From Pseudomonas fluorescens (lineage in GTDB: Bacteria; Pseudomonadota; Gammaproteobacteria; Pseudomonadales; Pseudomonadaceae), in assembly GCF_902497895.1 (NCBI RefSeq), contig NZ_CABVHQ010000013.1, positions 1-64,000 on the forward strand: a stretch of DNA of 64,000 nt, given 5' to 3'. Shown here piece after piece: positions 36,928 through 46,262 of the stretch. Numbering within the stretch: position 1 is the first letter of the stretch; each line of letters starts with the position of its first letter. The notes beneath the pieces are model-generated. The model did no database searches. It saw nothing but the letters and a program-made list of their open reading frames with translations, and had not been told where the DNA came from. The translations under genes and the position numbers were made by a program.

Positions 36928-37965
36928 TCAACCTCCAGCCAACACACGCAGATTCGCCAGCTCATCCACCGCAATGGCAATCCCTTGGTCCTGAGTCTTG
37001 GCTCGCTCACGATGACGACGATCCCCCGGCAAACGCTTGAGCCCTACCCCGTGCATCTGCCGCACCAATTCCTGGCTGCGCTCGGCGAAGTTCTGCCCGG
37101 CGGCTTTGCCGGGGTCGATCAGGATGATCAACTGACCGGTCCAGGGCGTTTTCGCCCCCGGGTGATTGGACCAGTCGAACTCGAACGAGAAGTTACCACC
37201 CGTCAAGGCCGCCGCCAGCAACTCGACCATCATCGACAACGCCGAGCCCTTGTGCCCGCCAAACGGCAACAACGCACCGCCTTCGAGGATCGCTTTCGGG
37301 TCCTGGGTCGGCTGGCCCAGGCTGTCCACGCCCATACCCGCCGGCAGGCGCTCGCCCTTGCGCGCAGCGATCTGCACATCACCGTGGGCAATGGCGCTGG
37401 TCGCCAGATCGAAGATGATCGGATCACCGTCGGCCCTCGGCGCGGCGAAGGCAATCGGGTTGGTGCCAAACAGCGGCCGATCGGCACCGTGGGGCACCAC
37501 GCACGTCATGCTGTTGACCATGCTCAACGCCACCAGCCCTTCATAGGCAAAGGGTTCGACATCCGGCCAGAGAGCCCCGAAGTGATGGGAGTTGCGAATC
37601 GCCAATACCGCGATCCCGGCACTGCGGGCCTTTTCCACCAGCAACGCCCGGGCAGCCGCCAGCGCCGGTTGAGCGAAACCGTTGGCCGCATCGACCCGAA
37701 CAAACCCTGACGCAACGTCTTCAACGATCGGCAGCGCCTTGCCATCAACCCAGCCGCTGGCCAGCGTCGACACATAACCGGGGATCCGGAACACACCGTG
37801 ACTATGGGCACCATCGCGCTCGGCGCTGGCGCAGTTATCAGCCAGCACGGCGGCCACTTCGGCCGAGGTGCCATGGCGCAGGAAAATTCGCTCCAGCAAC
37901 GCCACCAACTGGGCGTAGGTGAGGTGTTCCGAGGGAGTTTCGACAACCAAAGGTGATGCAGACAT
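36928..37965 (-). CDS. dpkA: Delta1-piperideine-2-carboxylate reductase (Ldh family)
   Basis: A 345-residue enzyme of the malate/L-lactate dehydrogenase superfamily, type 2. The likely role is NAD(P)H reduction of delta1-piperideine-2-carboxylate or delta1-pyrroline-2-carboxylate in D-lysine/D-proline catabolism. Marks are AERDGAHSHGVFRIPGYV, the catalytic-His region IRNSHHFGALW and GTNPIAFAAPR. The ATG at 37965 follows a GGAG site; a 22-codon extension is rejected. Malate or ureidoglycolate dehydrogenase activity is an alternative within the same fold. Confidence 0.85.
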   Translation of the reverse strand: MSASPLVVETPSEHLTYAQLVALLERIFLRHGTSAEVAAVLADNCASAERDGAHSHGVFRIPGYVSTLASGWVDGKALPIVEDVASGFVRVDAANGFAQPALAAARALLVEKARSAGIAVLAIRNSHHFGALWPDVEPFAYEGLVALSMVNSMTCVVPHGADRPLFGTNPIAFAAPRADGDPIIFDLATSAIAHGDVQIAARKGERLPAGMGVDSLGQPTQDPKAILEGGALLPFGGHKGSALSMMVELLAAALTGGNFSFEFDWSNHPGAKTPWTGQLIILIDPGKAAGQNFAERSQELVRQMHGVGLKRLPGDRRHRERAKTQDQGIAIAVDELANLRVLAGG

Positions 37966-38218
37966 CTGAAGCTCCAGTTTAATTATTGGAGGGGGCAACA
38001 GCGTATGAAGGTCCGACATCCGATTAAACAACGCTTGGCGAGCGTCCTGTCAACTCTTGTCGATGGCCAGTGCGAGCGTGGTCATCGTGAGGCCTGTATC
38101 TGCCACGCATAGGCATTAACTATTTACCGCTCTGCAACAGTGCTCACGCCTCAGGATTACCGCCTCCCCAACGCGCTGGCGGTTACAGATAGCTGCCTGC
38201 AAAGTCCCGAGGTAGACC

Positions 38219-38647
38219 ATGGACGACGCTACGCTGCCGTATTTTTTTCCCGAGGCCCTGCTGCCTGTCACCCGCAAGCAACCGAGCGAGCGTGAACGTG
38301 CCCGCCACTTCACCGTTAAAGACCTCGACTGGCTGAAGAACCTGCTGCTCGTCAGCCATGCCGAGCGCTCAACCCCATCAGATCCGATGAAGGTCGACCG
38401 TTTTTTGCTGAACACACCGGGCAACCCCACGCCGTTGATGCTTGCCGGTGCCTTCATGATGGGGCCGACCCCCGATGAGAAAAAAGTCTTTCTCTACACC
38501 CCCTATGGAGGCCTGGAAAAATTCGACAATGCCGGCACGCTGATGGCCGAACTGACCGAGCGGCTGAACACCCCGGCGCAACGGATCGAGTTCATGCCCA
38601 AGGGAACAACGAACCTGTACGCCGTTGGGTCGATTCCCTGCCCTTGA
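38219..38647 (+). CDS. N-terminal piece of a split toxin-like protein
   Basis: A 142-residue frame with a GAGGT site before its ATG. It contains the family block VFLYTPYGGLEKFDNAGTLM, which also occurs inside the larger toxin-like proteins of this window. It ends in TGA at 38645-38647, overlapping the next frame as TTGA. In intact relatives this block is expected to be continuous with what follows. The gene therefore looks like one protein of about 1,640 residues broken by a one-base loss near the CCCTGCCC run at 38636-38643. Two coupled genes remain possible. Confidence 0.65.
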   Translation: MDDATLPYFFPEALLPVTRKQPSERERARHFTVKDLDWLKNLLLVSHAERSTPSDPMKVDRFLLNTPGNPTPLMLAGAFMMGPTPDEKKVFLYTPYGGLEKFDNAGTLMAELTERLNTPAQRIEFMPKGTTNLYAVGSIPCP

Positions 38648-41600
38648 GCGAAGCCCTGTTGAGCTTCTATCAGAAACAAGCCTGGCCCCTGGGACGAACC
38701 CGGGAATTCTTCAACCCCAAAAAAATCGATGACCCCAAGCGCGCGGCAACGGATAAGCAGCATTGGGAAAAGGCAGTGAAAGACATTGCCGGCAGCCTGA
38801 CCCTGTCGCTGAGCTTTCATCTCGAGAGTTTCTGGAACACTGAAGTCAACCCGGGACAATCACGACTGGCGTTTTTTGCCCAAGCCATGAGCGACAAGTC
38901 ACGGATGGACCTGCTGTTCAAGCGCCAGGATAAAATCATTACCGCGCAACAGAGCCAGCAATTAGCGACACTCTATTTACCGGACAGCACCTTGCGCAAA
39001 AAACACCAGGACCCACTTCACATCGAAAAAGTCCGTATCTGGGAGCACTACCCACACTACGTCGAATTGGCCAGCACGTTGATGATCAGTAACTCCGGCG
39101 CTTACCTTTATACGCAAGCCGAAGGTCTGCAACTGCTTGAAAGCTACTCGGACTTGCGCAAAACCTTGCAGGCCATGGCCACCGCCGCGGGCCATGAAGA
39201 TGAACTCTACGCCTCACTGGCACTGGAAGAGCGCCATCGATTTATCGGTTTCGAACATCCGCAAATCTCCGGGGCACCCGTGCTGGGCGCCGTGTTCCCG
39301 GAAATCATCGAGGATATCGTCGACAAGCAGCAGCAAAACCTCGAGTACGCCTTCGGAATCTATCGCCGCAGCGAAGGCATCGTCGATATCGATGCGTTGC
39401 TCGACCATGCGCTCGACATACGCTCCATGCTCGACAACCGCTTGCTGACACTGGATGCCAAGGGCCGCTGGAGCACCCGTCCGGTTGCCAGCGACAAGCA
39501 ACGACCTTCTACAGTACAGGCGGAAAAGGCCAAAAGACACGAACAGACCTGCAAAACCATCGAGGACTCTCTCGCCAGGGAAATCGAAACCCATCCGACC
39601 CTTTACAGCATGGCCACGATGGCGCTCGAAACCACCTTGAAAATCCTGAAACTCGATGAACCTTTACCGAAAGATATCTACATCAGGCGCTCCTCGGCCA
39701 TCGCCCACAAAGACAAGGAATATCAATCGACGGAATCGCACAACCTGGTCGACTATTTTATCGATCAATTGACCTCGCCGGCCGGGTCCATTCCCGACTC
39801 ATCCGCAACCGGTGTCTACAGGGAACGTCCAGCTGACAGTTCATCGAAGCTGGCAAACTTGCCTGCCGAGACGATGAACAGCCTCATTCAGACCGCCCTG
39901 GCGTACTTCAAGGGTCATGATCTGAACGATATCCCGAAAAACGCCCTTGAAGAGATGAAGCCCAGACTGGCCCACGCCATGTCCGTGGGAATACGCGGGG
40001 AAGCTGAACTCAGGGTTCTGAACAAAACCCTGAGGCCCCAGGATCAGGCGATTATCCAGACCGTACTCAATCCTGACAGCCCGGACCGAGGGGCGCGGCA
40101 AGGGTTGAACGGATTCCGGCCGGATGCTTACTCCTTGACGCTGGAGCGCACCGGGCAGCGCTCCCTACTGCCCCTGGCCCATTGTTTGTTACTGAGCGAG
40201 CGCGGTGGTATTGACCCTGAGCATTCGGGGCGAGTGGTCTTGTGGACACCGGCGCTGGGCCTGGAAGTCTTCAACTCAGTCAACAGCGTGCGCAGTGAAT
40301 TGGCCAGGCGTTTACTGAGTGCGCAAGAGCGCCTGTCACTGCTGGAAAACCTCAAGGCGACCGAACGACAATTTCATCAAAACTACTCGCTTGGCCCTTT
40401 CAGACTGATCGAGCGCAATGTAGCGCAAGACCGGCAACAGTCGAATATCGAGCAGTATCTTGCAGAGCGCGCGCAAACCCTCGCACTCAAACTGCCCGCC
40501 AAACAATTGCTGAGTCGTCTCGACGAGCTGAAAACAACCCCAGCCCCGCTCAATCTGCAACGAGCCACACAGGTGGCGCAGGCGATCTTTCTACAACAAT
40601 CATTGCCGGTCTGGCTGGGAATGGCCTCGGCACAAGAACAGCAACTGCATGCCGAATTGCTCGAACAGTATCGTAATAACGTAGACGCCGACCGCGACTA
40701 TCTTCACGGCATCCAGTCCCTGCGCGATTACGCTCAGGGACAACTGACAGACCTGCTCAAACGCCGTTACCCGGAACATACGCTTAACCCGTCTGAAGTG
40801 TCGATTACGCCTCGTCTCGCATTGGCCGGGAGCAAGCAGGCACTGACTGATTTCGCGTTGAACCACTTCGATGGCCTGGACGACAGCGATTTCACTGTTG
40901 CATCCGAAACGGCCAAAGCGCTCCCGGCGAAACTGGACCCGGTTTCGGTGAGGCAACTGGTGCGTCAACTGGATATCAAGACGCACTACCAGTCACTGGT
41001 TAAAACCCACCTCACTCCCGGCAATGCAGGTGCCACGGATCGCCAGCAACGCTTTATCCAACAACTGCCCTGGCAGGTCCTGCAATACGCTCATGGGCTG
41101 AAACTCCAGGAGCGGCTTTCCGACGCCGCCTACGCATTGATTCAGCAAGTCATGGACATGCCCGACGCGATGGCTCGTTCAACCGTTTCCGGCGCCAAAG
41201 CCCTGATCCGCCCACTGGAGTTGATCGCCACTGAAGGCGCCGCGGTGGTCAAAGGGCTCGGCCTTTACCTGATCGGCCCTGAATCGGCAAACAAGGGGCC
41301 GCAGGTTCTTTACTCGCCTTACTACCAAAACCATGTATTGAAAGAGTATGAAGATGAAGCGAGTTTTTTAAACGAACTGCGCACGCCAGGCGCGCTGCAA
41401 AGCTGGGTGCTCAATCTTCTCCCCGATACCCAGCAGGCCACTTACAAAAACTTGCTGGCAGAGACCAACAAGCAAAGTGCGGATATCAAGCTGGCCTCAA
41501 GCCCGATAAATGGAAATCTGCTCAAGCAGTTGTTTGACGACAACACAGATCTGCTGCTGAAGCTGCTCGGCAGTCAGTCCCAAGCCAAGCAACACGCCGA

Positions 41601-43134
41601 ATGGGAAACAGTGAAAGACCTGTTCGGGACCAGTGTGCAACAGGCCATTCAGTTCCTGGCCGGGAAACTGGCTTACCCGCTAGTCGTCTGGCAGAGCTAT
41701 CAGTACTTCAAGGAATCAGCCGAAGACCTTCAGGAGCATAAGTGGGGATCCGCGCTCAAGGCCTTCATAAACGGTGTGGCGCAGCTTGCGACGATAAGGA
41801 ACGCCATGGAGACGCCCCCATCGACGTCGGTATCACCTGTTGCAAAAGAAGTGGTGGCCACCGAGCAGCCCCTGGAGCCATCCGAGGTCGTCACCACTTG
41901 GGCCAACATGGACTTGACAGCCCCTCAGCGAACTCGCCTGCAACCTTATGAGGTCATGGACGTCGCCCTCAAGGATCTGAAAAAGAGCACCACGCAGCAC
42001 GGGGTTTACCTGAACGCAGCGACTAACCGCCAATTCATACCGTTTGCAGGAAAGGTCTATCGCGTAGAGAAAAGCGGGCATTACTGGCAGATCATCAGTG
42101 ATCGACACAAAGGCCCCTTTGTTCGCAAAACCGACGCACAACACTGGATATTCGACGCTCGCCAGCACCTCCCCCGCTTTGGCGGAGCGTTGACAAGGTT
42201 AAACAATAAATACCGAACCTGGTCGAGCGTTCGCCGCGGCATGAACATAGAAGCCGTCGGTATGAAGAACATTCGCCGGCTCTACCCGGAAAAAGCCCGG
42301 ATGATTCGAGAGGCCCTGGATCTTGCCTTGTTCTATACCAATAACTGCAAGCACAACCTGCGTCTGTTAGCCCCCTCTGTTCAACCGGTCACTCGAGTGC
42401 ATCGATTCCTCAAAACGTTTTTCGGGGTGCCCACGATAGAATCAAATCTGGTGCAGAAACTGACAGCCGTTGTCGACAAGATCCTCTTGGCCCTGGTGGA
42501 TTCGTCTCTTGTATCCCGCAACTCAAAGCGGTTTGTAACAGGTTTTCATCGCAATCATGCAAATACCCATATAGCCTTTACCATCCCGGCCGATATCGAA
42601 CAAAAACTATTCCTGGGGGATCGTTTCTTCGACTTTGGATATGACCTGTATCAGCCACACCTGATTGTTCCTTTCGATATCGATGCACATGCAAGAGCAA
42701 CAACCGTCATTCATGAATTGACGCATATAGAGTGTGCTACCGAGGATATCGCTTACCTGGAGTCCGCTCGGCCATTCCCAGACCTATTGGCCGTCGCAAC
42801 GGGGAAAAGATTAAAGGACGCCCTGCACGAGGTTCAGACCACATCACTGTCCATGCTGACCCCGGTTGCCGAACTGTTCCAGGTCCTGGATGAAGAAACG
42901 GGCACTTGGGTGGATCCGGGCACCATCGCTGACACGGAGCACATCGAGTATCACATATTGAACCTGACCGGAGGCACTGACCTGGCAGATGCACGTCGAA
43001 TCTTTTATGCGGACCCGCTGAAACGAATCGACACCCTGTTAGGCAATGCCGACTCCGTTGCCTGCCTCATCACCCAACTGGGTCGTCAACTGGATCCCGT
43101 TCCATCCAGCCGGCCGGTATCGCCAATTCCCTGA
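38644..43134 (+). CDS. Giant toxin-like protein with HExxH metalloprotease end
   Basis: Up to 1496 residues, reachable by TTG at 38644 or by frameshift from the preceding frame. It has long helical DUF6543-like regions with repeats of the block seen in VVLWTPALGLEVFNS and LYSPYYQNHVLKEYEDEASF. A hydrophobic stretch lies near residues 1000-1045, then an SH3-like linker (GKVYRVEKSGHYWQIISDRH) near 1135-1160. The C-terminal domain has HELTH at 1357-1361 with Asp 1368 in TEDIAY, the HExxH...D layout of M35 aspzincin proteases. A C-terminal protease effector is inferred. No signal peptide or adjacent immunity gene is visible. Confidence 0.75.
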   Translation: MSEALLSFYQKQAWPLGRTREFFNPKKIDDPKRAATDKQHWEKAVKDIAGSLTLSLSFHLESFWNTEVNPGQSRLAFFAQAMSDKSRMDLLFKRQDKIITAQQSQQLATLYLPDSTLRKKHQDPLHIEKVRIWEHYPHYVELASTLMISNSGAYLYTQAEGLQLLESYSDLRKTLQAMATAAGHEDELYASLALEERHRFIGFEHPQISGAPVLGAVFPEIIEDIVDKQQQNLEYAFGIYRRSEGIVDIDALLDHALDIRSMLDNRLLTLDAKGRWSTRPVASDKQRPSTVQAEKAKRHEQTCKTIEDSLAREIETHPTLYSMATMALETTLKILKLDEPLPKDIYIRRSSAIAHKDKEYQSTESHNLVDYFIDQLTSPAGSIPDSSATGVYRERPADSSSKLANLPAETMNSLIQTALAYFKGHDLNDIPKNALEEMKPRLAHAMSVGIRGEAELRVLNKTLRPQDQAIIQTVLNPDSPDRGARQGLNGFRPDAYSLTLERTGQRSLLPLAHCLLLSERGGIDPEHSGRVVLWTPALGLEVFNSVNSVRSELARRLLSAQERLSLLENLKATERQFHQNYSLGPFRLIERNVAQDRQQSNIEQYLAERAQTLALKLPAKQLLSRLDELKTTPAPLNLQRATQVAQAIFLQQSLPVWLGMASAQEQQLHAELLEQYRNNVDADRDYLHGIQSLRDYAQGQLTDLLKRRYPEHTLNPSEVSITPRLALAGSKQALTDFALNHFDGLDDSDFTVASETAKALPAKLDPVSVRQLVRQLDIKTHYQSLVKTHLTPGNAGATDRQQRFIQQLPWQVLQYAHGLKLQERLSDAAYALIQQVMDMPDAMARSTVSGAKALIRPLELIATEGAAVVKGLGLYLIGPESANKGPQVLYSPYYQNHVLKEYEDEASFLNELRTPGALQSWVLNLLPDTQQATYKNLLAETNKQSADIKLASSPINGNLLKQLFDDNTDLLLKLLGSQSQAKQHAEWETVKDLFGTSVQQAIQFLAGKLAYPLVVWQSYQYFKESAEDLQEHKWGSALKAFINGVAQLATIRNAMETPPSTSVSPVAKEVVATEQPLEPSEVVTTWANMDLTAPQRTRLQPYEVMDVALKDLKKSTTQHGVYLNAATNRQFIPFAGKVYRVEKSGHYWQIISDRHKGPFVRKTDAQHWIFDARQHLPRFGGALTRLNNKYRTWSSVRRGMNIEAVGMKNIRRLYPEKARMIREALDLALFYTNNCKHNLRLLAPSVQPVTRVHRFLKTFFGVPTIESNLVQKLTAVVDKILLALVDSSLVSRNSKRFVTGFHRNHANTHIAFTIPADIEQKLFLGDRFFDFGYDLYQPHLIVPFDIDAHARATTVIHELTHIECATEDIAYLESARPFPDLLAVATGKRLKDALHEVQTTSLSMLTPVAELFQVLDEETGTWVDPGTIADTEHIEYHILNLTGGTDLADARRIFYADPLKRIDTLLGNADSVACLITQLGRQLDPVPSSRPVSPIP

Positions 43135-43281
43135 ACTTCTGGATGAAGTGCGCAGGCGGCGTCTATCGTGTTTTCAGGGCTTGGACGGAAAAATAAGTCA
43201 GACGTTGATGTGCTTTTGCCATGACGACGGTTCTCGTCGACCACCTGGGAAGGTTAGAATGTAGGAAACCAGGAAGAGTCA

Positions 43282-44283
43282 ATGAGCGAAAAGCCCCTCT
43301 CGGAAGCCGAATACGACGCCGTCACCGATGCTGCTGCGCATTGGTGCATGCGGCTGCACGCGTTTGACTGCACGGCAACTGAACGCCAGGCTTTCGAGCA
43401 ATGGCGCGCTGCTCATCCGCTACACGCCTTCGAATACGAGGCGATGCTCGAGATCTGGGATGTCTCGGAGCATCTGCCTCGCGCACCAGCCCCGTCGATG
43501 GCACCTGCGCCAGCCCCCTTCAATCGATGGCGAACCTACGGTCTGGCCGCGGCAGTCAGCCTGCTGGTCCTGCCACTGGCGGCGTATACCGGCTGGAGCC
43601 TGGGCTGGTTGCCGAATTCCTACGAACACTTCCAGGCTGAAAACGCTGTGCGAAAAATCACCTTGGCCGATGGCAGCCAGGTCGAACTGAACCTGGGCAG
43701 CGAACTGACCTACAGCAACTACAAGAATCAGCGCCGGGTCACCCTGAACAAAGGTGAGGCCTTCTTCAATGTCAGCCATGACAGCGCGCACCCCTTCGTG
43801 GTCAAGGCCGCGGACGGGCGCATTCGTGTCACCGGCACCCGGTTCAACGTGTGGATGTACGACGATCAGGTTCGAGTGACGCTGCTGGAAGGTTCGGTAC
43901 TGGTCAGCAGTCATGCCGCTCAGCCTGGTGACGGCCTGCGCCTGGACCCGGGCATGCAGGCTCGCTACAAGGCCGGCGACTATTCGCCGCAGCTCAGCCA
44001 GACCTATGCCGGGGATACTTCTCTGGCCTGGCGCGGTGGCAAGTTGATTCTCGACAACCTGGCACTGGTCGATGCCCTGCCCCTGATCAATCGCTACCTG
44101 AGCAAGCCGCTCATGCTGGCGGACAACGCCACCGGCGCGATTCGCATCGGCGGCATCTACAACACCAGCGAGGTCAAGGGCCTCGTGACCTCGCTGCCCA
44201 GAGTGCTGCCGGTCTACCTGACCCGGAACAACGACGGCAACCCGGTGCTCAACTCGATCCCGCGCCATGCGCCGAAAAAATGA
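43282..44283 (+). CDS. FecR-family anti-sigma/signal-transfer protein
   Basis: A 333-residue inner-membrane regulator. The N-terminal cytoplasmic DUF4880-type region (AAHWCMRLHAFDCTATERQA and on) would bind an ECF sigma factor. A single membrane helix (about 85-107) is followed by the periplasmic FecR domain (KITLADGSQVELNLGSEL; VTGTRFNVWMY) and a C-terminal STN-like part. Such proteins relay TonB-receptor signals to a sigma factor. Unusually, neither an ECF sigma gene nor a TonB receptor gene is next to it, so the partners are elsewhere or lost. AGGAAGAG precedes the ATG. A terminator follows at once. Confidence 0.92.
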   Translation: MSEKPLSEAEYDAVTDAAAHWCMRLHAFDCTATERQAFEQWRAAHPLHAFEYEAMLEIWDVSEHLPRAPAPSMAPAPAPFNRWRTYGLAAAVSLLVLPLAAYTGWSLGWLPNSYEHFQAENAVRKITLADGSQVELNLGSELTYSNYKNQRRVTLNKGEAFFNVSHDSAHPFVVKAADGRIRVTGTRFNVWMYDDQVRVTLLEGSVLVSSHAAQPGDGLRLDPGMQARYKAGDYSPQLSQTYAGDTSLAWRGGKLILDNLALVDALPLINRYLSKPLMLADNATGAIRIGGIYNTSEVKGLVTSLPRVLPVYLTRNNDGNPVLNSIPRHAPKK

Positions 44284-44318
44284 AAGGCCGCAACCCAGTG
44301 GGATGCGGCCTTGATTTT
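44284..44318 (+). terminator. Intrinsic terminator of fecR
   Basis: AAGGCCGCA (44284-44292) and TGCGGCCTT (44304-44312) form a 9-bp perfect stem extended by CCC/GGG within the loop, followed by GATTTTT. It begins right after the stop codon. Confidence 0.9.
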
Positions 44319-44330
44319 TCCTGCGCCAAG

Positions 44331-44624
44331 CTACTGCGCAGCCACCGTCCCTGATCGATCGTCCTGTTCACTGATGACCTGCAACTGATACTGCGGATCG
44401 TCCTTGATCTGCTGTTCAGTGAAAGGCAACGCACTCCACTGTTTCTTCGAGAACGCTTCGGTCTGGTCTCGTGAGTGCCTGGAGGCCGGATCACTCGACA
44501 GTGAAAACGCCAGCAAGCCCTGGGCTTGAAGGTCGCACCCACAACAGCGCAGCCAACCTGGAAAAGACCGCACTCCCAGGCTTGACCCGGAAGGTGTCTC
44601 CTCCTGAAGACGAAGCAGACGCAA
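44331..44624 (-). CDS. Small secreted-type hypothetical protein, start unresolved
   Basis: The last 50 residues (KKQWSALPFTEQQIKDDPQY and on to GTVAAQ) have good codon use and look like a genuine protein end. The N-terminal part in this frame is Cys-rich and odd. A neighbouring frame holds a better signal-peptide-like run (AVFSRLAALLWV) behind an AGGAGGAGACACC site. A frameshift between signal peptide and mature part is therefore possible. Function unknown. It converges on fecR. Confidence 0.4.
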   Translation of the reverse strand: MRLLRLQEETPSGSSLGVRSFPGWLRCCGCDLQAQGLLAFSLSSDPASRHSRDQTEAFSKKQWSALPFTEQQIKDDPQYQLQVISEQDDRSGTVAAQ

Positions 44625-44789
44625 AAAATTTAGCCCCGGGAAACCTGTCTATCCGGGCATTTGACAGGTCATCGACTGGATACCGACAAATTTTCTACAT
44701 CTGGCGCTTCATTATTGGGCTCCCTCGTACGTCTTATAACTGAGAGCACCCATCATTTTCCTGATCAGGCTCGGAAAAGGAGTTTTTGC

Positions 44790-45170
44790 ATGTACAACCA
44801 GCAACTGCCAACGGATGGTAACCAGTCCCTGCACAGCCCTTCGCGGGGCAGCAGCACCGATGCTTTCGAGAAAACTCTCGAGCGCCACGGCAATGACCGG
44901 ATCCGCCTTGTGCTCAAAAGCTACGGCCTGCGCACCAGCCTGATTCGCCTGAAGGTCATCGACGCACTGGTGAAAGCCGCCGAGCGCGAGCATTCGCTGG
45001 GTGTGCGCGGCGTGCACAGCCATTTGCTGGAACTGGGCATTCCGTTGTCCTTTCTCAGCGTGCGCGAAGTGCTCAAGCGTCTGTGCAGCGAAGGCGTGAT
45101 CACGCTCAACCCCGACAAAAGCTACAGCCTGGATCAACAGGCTGCCGCGCTACTCCACGGCAAGGCCTGA
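44790..45170 (+). CDS. Fur-like winged-helix regulator
   Basis: A 126-residue protein whose residues 35-115 resemble the DNA-binding half of Fur/Zur proteins (LKSYGLRTSLIRLKVIDAL; helix-turn-helix; FLSVREVLKRLCSEGVITLN). The metal-binding dimerisation half and its Cys/His ligands are absent. It is like Pseudomonas proteins annotated as Fe2+/Zn2+ uptake regulation protein; that name is by family likeness. AAAAGGAG precedes the ATG at 44790. Iron control is plausible but not shown by a clear Fur box. Confidence 0.75.
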   Translation: MYNQQLPTDGNQSLHSPSRGSSTDAFEKTLERHGNDRIRLVLKSYGLRTSLIRLKVIDALVKAAEREHSLGVRGVHSHLLELGIPLSFLSVREVLKRLCSEGVITLNPDKSYSLDQQAAALLHGKA

Positions 45171-45187
45171 TGCCCTGGCGCGCTCGA

Positions 45188-45379
45188 TCAGGGTTTGATG
45201 ACCTTGCGGCGCATCACGCCATTGATTACGACCACTATCACCGCCACCGCAATGGCGATGTACTGGAACATTTTCTCGGTAATCATTCCGGCGTTCTGCA
45301 GGTAAGAGAGGCCAAACATGATTCCCAGTACCACCAGGGAAATCAGAATCGAATATTTCAAACGTTGCGACTGGGTCAT
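45188..45379 (-). CDS. Small two-helix membrane protein
   Basis: A 63-residue protein with two membrane helices (about 8-25, LKYSILISLVVLGIMFGLSY; and 35-55, YIAIAVAVIVVVINGV) and a basic C-terminus (MRRKVIKP). ATG 45379 with AGGA upstream is chosen over a 29-codon extension without a helix or ribosome site. Function unknown. It converges on the Fur-like gene with a 17-base gap. Confidence 0.75.
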   Translation of the reverse strand: MTQSQRLKYSILISLVVLGIMFGLSYLQNAGMITEKMFQYIAIAVAVIVVVINGVMRRKVIKP

Positions 45380-45603
45380 TGCGGGTTCCTGAGCCGGAAA
45401 AGGTGTATCCAGATGCGTACCAGGTTCCGACTTTCGTGCGGGCCGGGCGATTGCAAACGGCGTCATATGTTACCGCCGATGGAGGGTTTTGGCTTCATTC
45501 TCCGGGGTACTCAAAACCATTGGGCTCCCGGAGCCGCCGAATGACTCCCGCGTCCCATGCCTGAGCAGCTACGCTTGACGCTCCACCCACAAGGAGGTGC
45601 GTC

Positions 45604-46053
45604 ATGGGTCAGCATCAGATAGCAGTGGAGCAGATCTGCAACCAACTCTATATCGACGCGGCGATCGATACCGTCTATGACTACGTCACCCAGCCGGATC
45701 GCTGGCACGAGTGGCACCCTACTTCGCTCCGTGCCGAGACCGGCATCGGCGGCTCCTTGCCGACAGGCCACCGGTTTACCGAAGTGATCGACCTGTTGGG
45801 CCTGCAAATCCCCATGAGCTATCGCGTGCTGATCGCCCATCGGCCAAACGAATTCAAGACCGTATTCAGCTCTGCACCGGTAGACGGCAGTGTTCGCTAC
45901 CAACTTCATCGATGTGGCAGCGGCACGCTGTTCAAGCGCACCCTGCTGTACTCGACACAGATGAAACTCGGCGGCCTGCGCCAGCGGATGGTCGAGTGCT
46001 CGAACACCGCCATGGGCAACCTCAAGAAAAGACTGGAAAGCGCCTCTGCCTGA
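45604..46053 (+). CDS. SRPBCC (START/Bet v1-like) family protein
   Basis: A 149-residue single-domain protein of the polyketide-cyclase/START fold. The N-terminal strand IDAAIDTVYDYVTQPDRWHE is the typical signature, followed by alternating strands and a long C-terminal helix (MVECSNTAMGNLKKRLE). These proteins bind hydrophobic ligands in a central cavity; ligand and role are unknown. AAGGAGG precedes the ATG. It appears monocistronic. Confidence 0.88.
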   Translation: MGQHQIAVEQICNQLYIDAAIDTVYDYVTQPDRWHEWHPTSLRAETGIGGSLPTGHRFTEVIDLLGLQIPMSYRVLIAHRPNEFKTVFSSAPVDGSVRYQLHRCGSGTLFKRTLLYSTQMKLGGLRQRMVECSNTAMGNLKKRLESASA

Positions 46054-46262
46054 CAAACCTGTAATGCCCGCCTCAGTTGGCTGACAGCCCGGACGGATTA
46101 CAGTCTCGAACAGTCCGAGGCGTCGGCCGCGACGGAATCTCCGTATAATTTTGAAACACAAGCAACCCTCCTGGTCGATGAAAAAGGTCAGAATGCCCTG
46201 CGGCTGGAGGGTACGTAGGGTTCCGGGCCCCATTGCATACACTGATCGACAAGAGATAACCG

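Noticed and set aside
43046..43264. Possible ECF sigma-factor remnant before fecR
   Set aside because: The frame overlaps the toxin-like gene end and shows no region 2 or region 4 helix-turn-helix likeness.
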